Origin: Paucihalobacter ruber
GTDB lineage: Bacteria > Bacteroidota > Bacteroidia > Flavobacteriales > Flavobacteriaceae
Direction: 5' to 3'
DNA: 64,000 bases
NCBI RefSeq assembly: GCF_006494535.1
Contig: NZ_VHIQ01000003.1
Coordinates: 62,001-126,000 of the forward strand
Part shown: positions 59,344 through 64,000 of the stretch, piece after piece
Layout of the letters: each line of letters starts with the position of its first letter
How positions within the stretch are numbered: position 1 is the first letter of the stretch
The notes under the pieces: generated by a model
Told to the model about the DNA's origin: nothing
The model's input: only the letters and a program-made list of their open reading frames with translations
The model's database searches: none
Translations under genes and position numbers: made by a program

Positions 59344-60780
59344 CTAAAACTGAAAATAAATAAACTCCTGCTCTTTAACGCCATACAGGAAGATGAGCAT
59401 GATGATGAAATAATAAATCAATAGTCTTAACCAGCGTGGATACTCAAGCCACAGTTTTTCAATAGCATATTGATCCCTTCTTCCCCACCATTCTATAAAG
59501 ACAAACACCAGGATAAACAACAACAAAAAGCTGGGTCTCACTTCGGGAATGCTCAACAAGCTGCGTTGAAAGATTCCTTTTAAATAAGCCACGGCATGCC
59601 CAATGTTGTCCGCTCTAAACACCACCCAAGCCAATACGGTGGCCACAAAGGTTAAGCCCATCAAGAGTAATTCTTTTACACTTGGTAATTTATTGTGCTC
59701 TGCCACGACGTTGGTATGCTTGCGGTTGCGGTTGGTCCATAACAGGGGTAAAAAGTAAGCCGCATTTAAAGCGCCCCAAACAATAAAGGTCCAGTTGGCT
59801 CCATGCCAAAAACCGCTTACCAAGAAAATAATGAGCACATTACGCAATTGCATCCCTTTGCCGCCTCTGCTGCCGCCCAGGGGTATATACACGTAATCTC
59901 TAAACCAGGTAGACAGCGAGATGTGCCAGCGCCTCCAGAACTCGGCCATATCTCTTGAGAAATATGGAAAGGCGAAGTTTTGTTTGAGGTTAAAACCAAA
60001 CAACCTTGCCGTACCAATGGCTATATCGCTATAGCCCGAAAAATCCCCATAAATTTGAAAGGCAAAAAACACCGCCCCTAAAAACAAAGTGCTGCCCGAA
60101 TAGCCGGCATGACCATCAAAGATGGTGTTGACAAAGACGGCACAGTTATCGGCAATGACAATTTTTTTAAACAAGCCCCAGAGTATTTGACGTAAGCCAT
60201 CTACCGCCTTGCTGTAATGAAATTGGCGCTGTTGGTAAAACTGTGGCAGTAAATTGGTAGCGCGCTCTATGGGTCCTGCCACCAATTGCGGGAAGAAACT
60301 TACAAAGGCTGCAAAGGCTACCACATCTTTGGTGGGTTCCAATTTGCGTCTATAAACATCGATGGTATAACTCAGCGTTTGAAAGGTATAAAAACTAATC
60401 CCCACCGGTAAAATAATGTTTAAGGTATTGGGTTGAATAGCCGAGCCAAAAAAACTAAAGGCCGTTACAAAATTATCGACAAAGAAATTGTAGTATTTAA
60501 AGAAACCTAAAAAGCCCAGGTTGGCAAGAATACTCAACCATAGCAGGCTACGTCGTTTGGTTTCAGAATTAGTTTGTTGTAACCATAACCCAATACTGTA
60601 ATCTACCAGGGTGCTAAACACAATGAGACTTAAAAAGCGCCAGTCCCACCAGCCGTAAAATACATAACTGGCTACTACTATCAGGGCATTTTGCAGTTTC
60701 AAGTGCTTTTGTGTTACAAACCAGTAAAGCACAAACACTATTGGTAAAAACACGGCAAAATCGATGGAGTTGAATAGCAT
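59344..60780 (-). CDS. MBOAT family membrane-bound O-acyltransferase (AlgI-like)
   Basis: Polytopic protein of 478 residues with about ten to twelve membrane helices. MBOAT signatures: QIYGDFSGYSDIAIGTARLFGFNL, EFWRRWHISLSTWFRDYVYIPLGGSRGG, and SGFWHGANWTFIVWGALNA with the catalytic His. AlgI-type enzymes bring acyl groups across the inner membrane for O-acetylation of polysaccharides. The SGNH-like gene directly downstream is its likely partner. It is the first gene of the block; the upstream gap holds a 200-bp repeat unit. Confidence 0.93.
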   Translation of the reverse strand: MLFNSIDFAVFLPIVFVLYWFVTQKHLKLQNALIVVASYVFYGWWDWRFLSLIVFSTLVDYSIGLWLQQTNSETKRRSLLWLSILANLGFLGFFKYYNFFVDNFVTAFSFFGSAIQPNTLNIILPVGISFYTFQTLSYTIDVYRRKLEPTKDVVAFAAFVSFFPQLVAGPIERATNLLPQFYQQRQFHYSKAVDGLRQILWGLFKKIVIADNCAVFVNTIFDGHAGYSGSTLFLGAVFFAFQIYGDFSGYSDIAIGTARLFGFNLKQNFAFPYFSRDMAEFWRRWHISLSTWFRDYVYIPLGGSRGGKGMQLRNVLIIFLVSGFWHGANWTFIVWGALNAAYFLPLLWTNRNRKHTNVVAEHNKLPSVKELLLMGLTFVATVLAWVVFRADNIGHAVAYLKGIFQRSLLSIPEVRPSFLLLFILVFVFIEWWGRRDQYAIEKLWLEYPRWLRLLIYYFIIMLIFLYGVKEQEFIYFQF

Positions 60781-61155
60781 TAAAGGTGGTTGGTTAGGTG
60801 ATGGTTAACTGTGGTTGTATTTTTTTCTTCAATATTCGGGATAATTTATTAATTAACAAAATGGCGAACTCGGGGAACTGCCGGAACTCCCCTAACCCCT
60901 CTTAGAAAGAGGGGAGCATTTTGGACGGAATTGGTGGTTATGTTACCGAATTAGTTTTTTTTACTACACCAAAAAGCTTCCAAAAAATGCGCAAATTTAT
61001 TATCCATCTCCCAAACCACATCAACCATCCCAAATGCTCCTCCCTTTTCAAGGGAGGTGTCCGCCGCAAGGTGGACGGAGGGTTCCCAAGCGGCCTGAGT
61101 GTTCCAATCACACAAACCTCTTGCAAAACCCACAAAAATATATTAGCTTTAAACC
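60781..61155. repeat. Family B repeat unit, left copy, upstream of DUF559 gene 2
   Basis: A unit of about 200 bp at 60886-61086. It opens with a hairpin (CCCCTCTTAGAAAGAGGGG), continues GAGCATTTTGGAC, and closes with AAATGCTCCTCCCTTTTCAA, GGGAGGTGTCC and CCGCAAGGTGGACGGAGGG. The two ends are inverted to each other (GGGGAGCATTTTGGA against TCCCAAATGCTCCTCCC). The same unit recurs in direct orientation after the DUF559 gene. The first 100 bp (60781-60885) hold nothing else I recognise. Confidence 0.85.
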
Positions 61156-61524
61156 ATGAAGCACAATCCCTTACACACCAGAAAGTATCTAAAACCCTAT
61201 CGCAAGAAATTGAGGGAATCCATGACGCCGGCCGAGGCTTTTTTATGGAGACACCTTAAATCAAGGCAACTTTGCAACCGACGGTTTAACCGACAATTCA
61301 GTATTGGAAATTATATAGCCGATTTTTATTGTCACTCCGAAAAATTAATTATTGAACTGGATGGTGAAATTCATAACACTCCTGAAACTCAGGCGTACGA
61401 CGACAAGCGTACTGCTTATTTAGAAAGTCACGGGTATAGGGTTATTAGGTTTGAGAATAAGATGGTGTTTGATGATTTGGTGGGGGTTTTGGAGGAGATT
61501 CGGGCTTCTTTTAACTCCCCTTGA
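61156..61524 (+). CDS. DUF559 domain protein (Vsr/PD-(D/E)XK-like small endonuclease fold)
   Basis: Protein of 122 residues, on the opposite strand to all neighbours. The DUF559 landmarks are clear: LRESMTPAEAFLWRHLKSRQL, FSIGNYIADFYCHSEKLIIELDGEIHNTPE (Asp in ADFYC and E-x-D as probable metal ligands), YDDKRTAYLESHGYRVIRFENKMVF. It is related to the DUF559 protein at 31698 in pattern, but differs at many positions, and its flanking repeats are a different family. A longer frame from 60921 exists in another phase and is repeat DNA. Confidence 0.86.
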   Translation: MKHNPLHTRKYLKPYRKKLRESMTPAEAFLWRHLKSRQLCNRRFNRQFSIGNYIADFYCHSEKLIIELDGEIHNTPETQAYDDKRTAYLESHGYRVIRFENKMVFDDLVGVLEEIRASFNSP

Positions 61525-61727
61525 GAACTCCCCTTTCTGGCGCTGCGCGCCATTCATTCCCCTCTTATTAAGAGGGGAGCATTTTGGATGGGGTGGTGGT
61601 TTAGTAACTACACCAAAAAATCTCAATTAATATTTTCCAAAACTCAAACCATGCTCCAAACCACATCACCCCTCCCAAATGCTCCTCCCTTTACAAGGGA
61701 GGTGTCCACCGCAAGGTGGACGGAGGG
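61525..61727. repeat. Family B repeat unit, right copy
   Basis: Begins at the DUF559 stop with AACTCCCCTTGAGAACTCCC, then CCCCTCTTATTAAGAGGGG, GAGCATTTTGGAT and, at the right end, AAATGCTCCTCCCTTTACAA followed by GGGAGGTGTCC and GGTGGACGGAGGG. Direct copy of 60886-61086. It also contains a GGCGCTGCGCGCC palindrome not found in the left copy. Confidence 0.85.
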
Positions 61728-62828
61728 TTACCTGCCTGCCAACCGAGCATAAACCCCCTCATGCCCTTCCAGCATCTGCTGAAGTGTAAAACGCTGCTCA
61801 ACTTCTTTGCGCATGGCCATGGCCAGGTCTTTGCGCTGTGTCCCATCCATTGCCATAACTGCAGTAATCTTTTTTGCCAGGTCTTGAGCATCTCCCGCAG
61901 GAAACAACTGCTCTTGAAAATTACTTAACAGGTCAATAACACCCGGTACTTCTGAACCTATTACTATGTTGCCGGATGCCATCGCTTCTAAAGGTGCTAT
62001 GGGTAAGCCTTCACCCTTTTGTAAAGTAGAAATAACACACACATCTGCCAATGCCAGATAAGGTCTTACATCTCTTTGTTTTCCGGTAAAATGCAGGTGG
62101 TTTAAATGGGTATAGCGTTTTTTTAAATCCTGAGCATAAGCACTTTGATCATCGCCTACAATAAAAGTTTTTATACGTGGATTATTCAGATGTGAAACGG
62201 CCTCTAAAAGTACCTCAATCCCCTTAACCGGCACCAGATTGGCCACACTCACAATGACAAAATCGTTGGAAGTAGCCGTGATTCCTTCAGGACTGACATA
62301 GGCTTTTTCATGGACTTGAAAATGTGAAGTATCTACTCCTAAAGGCAGGTATTGCGTTTTAACCTTGGTGTTCTTAAAAAACTGCTCTTGCATACTGTGG
62401 TTAATGGTAATGACACAAGTACTCAATTTGGAGCGCCACAACCAGACCTTATTACCCCAACCCATGGCTTTTTTGGTATATACAAATGGAATACCGGCTA
62501 ACTTAGCCGCCAAGGGTTCTGTAATATCAGAGCTCCAGTGCCAGGAGTGAATGATATCGAATTGATGCTTTTTAAAAAAGTTGACTATTTTAAGCAGACG
62601 AAAAGGTAAACTTATATAAGGTTTATAAGGCGTATAAAATTGAAAGATATGCACCGGCACACCTAAGGACTCCACCTGCTTAAAAAAAGCACCCTTATTG
62701 TGGGTACATACAATATGTGGTTCAAATTGTTCTTTATCCAAACCTTTCACCAGGTCATAAACCACCTTACCACTACCCGCCGTATCAAAATTGGGAATGC
62801 TAAATAGTATTTTTATTTTTTTAGGCAT
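61728..62828 (-). CDS. Glycosyltransferase family 4
   Basis: GT-B enzyme of 366 residues. N-terminal FSIPNFDTAGSGKVVYDLVKGL (the loop that clamps the donor), then IHSWHWSSDITEPLAAKLAG; donor domain VSVANLVPVKGIEVLLEAVSHL, LHFTGKQRDVRPYLALADVCVI and KGEGLPIAPLEAMASGNIVIGSEV (E-x7-E). The frame is open up to 62906, but the ATG at 62828 gives the canonical MPKKIKILFSIPNF start and overlaps the upstream gene by 8 bp. The 3' end abuts the family-B repeat, so the last residues (ARLAGR) may have been trimmed or replaced. Confidence 0.88.
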   Translation of the reverse strand: MPKKIKILFSIPNFDTAGSGKVVYDLVKGLDKEQFEPHIVCTHNKGAFFKQVESLGVPVHIFQFYTPYKPYISLPFRLLKIVNFFKKHQFDIIHSWHWSSDITEPLAAKLAGIPFVYTKKAMGWGNKVWLWRSKLSTCVITINHSMQEQFFKNTKVKTQYLPLGVDTSHFQVHEKAYVSPEGITATSNDFVIVSVANLVPVKGIEVLLEAVSHLNNPRIKTFIVGDDQSAYAQDLKKRYTHLNHLHFTGKQRDVRPYLALADVCVISTLQKGEGLPIAPLEAMASGNIVIGSEVPGVIDLLSNFQEQLFPAGDAQDLAKKITAVMAMDGTQRKDLAMAMRKEVEQRFTLQQMLEGHEGVYARLAGR

Positions 62829-64000
62829 GTCGGAATTGTTGATTAAACTTGGACAACACCAATAATGTATTGATGGCATGGGCATTAGCCAAAGCATCCT
62901 GTTCATAAAAGCCTTCTAAGTTAGCTTTGATAAGGGATTCCGGTACAAGCTCCTGCAATTCCTGATGCAGCAGTGCCTGTTCCAGATGTTGTTGATTGTC
63001 CGCACCTAAAAACTGCAACTCCCAGTTGCGCTGTATATAGGGATTACCCAATACAGCACTGATACCGCGTTTGAGTTTGCCGGCTATTTGATGCGGTACA
63101 TTGTAAGGCGATTGATTGCGGTGGAAATTATAAAGATTAAATGGCCGCTGGTCTTGCCAGGTAATCCTTGCCAGCTCAGGTGCTTTGGTTTTGATATAGG
63201 CTATTTGCAGTTGTCGGTTTTTGAGGTAAGCCTCCGGCACCGTGCAAATAAATTCACACATTCGTTGGTCGTAATAGGGTAAGGTGATTGGGTGAGCGCT
63301 TTTAAATACCGACAGGTTCACCGAGGTCCAGCGCGGTGCCCAGTGCAAACTTTTAAAGGCACGTATTTGGGCATTGGCGTTATGAGGGATGTCAACATGT
63401 TGTAATAACGCCGTAATACGATTTCTAAAGTAAGTTTCAAACGTTCCTTCCAGTCCCCATGCCTGCCATAACTGCTGAGCCAATTGCAAACCGCCTTTTT
63501 TGAGTAACTTTTTAATCAGTAGGGTTACCTGATCATCAAATGGCAAGTCATCAGGTACTTTCATATCATCAAACAATACATCACCCCAATGACCCAAAGA
63601 AAATACCTCTCCCATCTCCAGAAATTGGTGGTGTATGGCCATTTGTCGCGGACTCGTAAAATCGCTGTAACATTGGTTGAGTTCTGCCAGTTGGTCAATA
63701 ACGCTCCATAAGTAGCCCTTTTGTATGGTATAAGCATTAAAACTAAAGTTGCAAGCTTTGGCAATGGCTTTGGCAATGTGTGTTTCGGGATAACCGCCTT
63801 TAAATTGATAACTATAACTGTGCACCTCAGCACCCAAACGTTTTAAAGCCACTGCCTGGGTGCGGCTGTCCAAGCCTCCTGATAAGGGTAAGATGACTTT
63901 TTGACGTCCAATCTGCTCCGCAATAATGCTTTCAAACAATTCTGTAAACTCCTCCAAAGCCTGTTGAAAGGTGATATCTCTGGGCGTGTAATGCCACTTG
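62821..64000 (-). CDS. Asparagine synthase-like protein, C-terminal part (5' end outside window)
   Basis: The open frame continues to the right edge, with KWHYTPRDITFQQALEEF before the first internal start candidate, so the gene is truncated by the window. The visible 390 residues hold the synthetase domain: PP-loop LSGGLDSRTQAVALKRLG, followed by a helical domain with DFTSPRQMAIHHQFLEMG and ITLPYYDQRMCEFI. In glycan clusters such proteins often amidate uronic acids or are inactive relatives. Here a uronic acid (GalNAcA type) is predicted from the capsule genes, so amidation of a sugar is plausible, but inferred. Its stop overlaps the GT4 start by 8 bp. Confidence 0.85.
   Translation of the reverse strand, partial: KWHYTPRDITFQQALEEFTELFESIIAEQIGRQKVILPLSGGLDSRTQAVALKRLGAEVHSYSYQFKGGYPETHIAKAIAKACNFSFNAYTIQKGYLWSVIDQLAELNQCYSDFTSPRQMAIHHQFLEMGEVFSLGHWGDVLFDDMKVPDDLPFDDQVTLLIKKLLKKGGLQLAQQLWQAWGLEGTFETYFRNRITALLQHVDIPHNANAQIRAFKSLHWAPRWTSVNLSVFKSAHPITLPYYDQRMCEFICTVPEAYLKNRQLQIAYIKTKAPELARITWQDQRPFNLYNFHRNQSPYNVPHQIAGKLKRGISAVLGNPYIQRNWELQFLGADNQQHLEQALLHQELQELVPESLIKANLEGFYEQDALANAHAINTLLVLSKFNQQFRHA

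Larger units (their letters stand above)
60886..61729. mobile_element. DUF559 cassette 2 bounded by direct family-B repeats of about 200 bp
   Basis: Family-B units at 60886-61086 and 61524-61729 flank a single DUF559 gene. The right unit ends exactly at the stop codon of the glycosyltransferase at 61728, on the opposite strand. The units share the outer hairpins and short inner blocks (ACACCAAAAA, CCAAACCACATCA) but differ between them. Mobility is inference. Confidence 0.55.

Noticed and set aside
60921-61259. 112-codon ORF overlapping the start of DUF559 gene 2
   Set aside because: Different frame from the DUF559 gene and made of family-B repeat DNA.

Overview
The window looks like a piece of an AT-rich chromosome from a marine-type Flavobacteriaceae (Bacteroidota). 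This rests on a T9SS C-terminal sorting domain on a secreted nuclease, TAnnTTTG-type promoter boxes, weak Shine-Dalgarno signals, a large single-chain PurL, and typical flavobacterial families (BNR lipoprotein, M28 peptidase, fused OtsA-OtsB next to GH15, Wza/Wzc capsule genes). I saw no rRNA, tRNA, phage genes or CRISPR array.

Layout. 1-7.7 kb: end of a GT2 gene, a phosphosugar mutase, a MntA/HepT toxin-antitoxin pair, an MsbA-like exporter, an ECF sigma factor with two small envelope genes, and a BNR lipoprotein. 7.8-17.4 kb: housekeeping genes (rRNA m5C methyltransferase, secreted endonuclease I, fructosamine kinase, purL, long-chain acyl-CoA ligase). 17.5-24.5 kb: MarR regulator plus a beta-oxidation operon in the order fadN-fadA-fadE, with two unrelated-looking four-helix-bundle (S23/IVP) cassettes sitting in its two gaps. 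24.7-30.2 kb: GH15 and OtsA-OtsB (trehalose turnover), M28 peptidase. 30.3-37.5 kb: minus-strand capsule/exopolysaccharide genes (Wza, Wzc with a Tyr-Gly tail, initiating sugar transferase, UDP-HexNAc dehydrogenase and epimerase), interrupted by a DUF559 cassette. 37.6-41.3 kb: ABC-F ATPase and AI-2E-type permease. 43.5-47.5 kb: sulfate activation genes cysQ-DUF2061-cysC-cysD-cysN. 49.8-64 kb: minus-strand glycan assembly genes (five GT4, one GT2, Wzy-like, FkbM methyltransferase, MBOAT plus SGNH-like partner, partial asparagine-synthase-like protein) with a second DUF559 cassette.

The unusual part is the intergenic DNA. Gaps at about 31.3, 32.1, 39.5-40.2, 41.3-43.5, 47.5-48.5, 49.0-49.8, 54.3-54.9 and 60.8-61.7 kb are mosaics of several dispersed, mostly palindromic repeat families. 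Four small ORFs (two S23, two DUF559) are each enclosed by their own kind of repeat, and two toxin-antitoxin pairs border a shared repeat. GC-rich palindromic inserts of 20 bp, or 20 nested in 20 (40 bp), sit inside copies of several of these repeat families; related copies without the insert are present in the window, so filled and empty sites can be compared directly. Short 3'-end remnants of a glycosyltransferase and of cysN are fused to repeat modules, suggesting that the repeats drive gene turnover in the polysaccharide region.

All comparisons were made by eye. Family assignments rest on recognised motifs, not on database searches.
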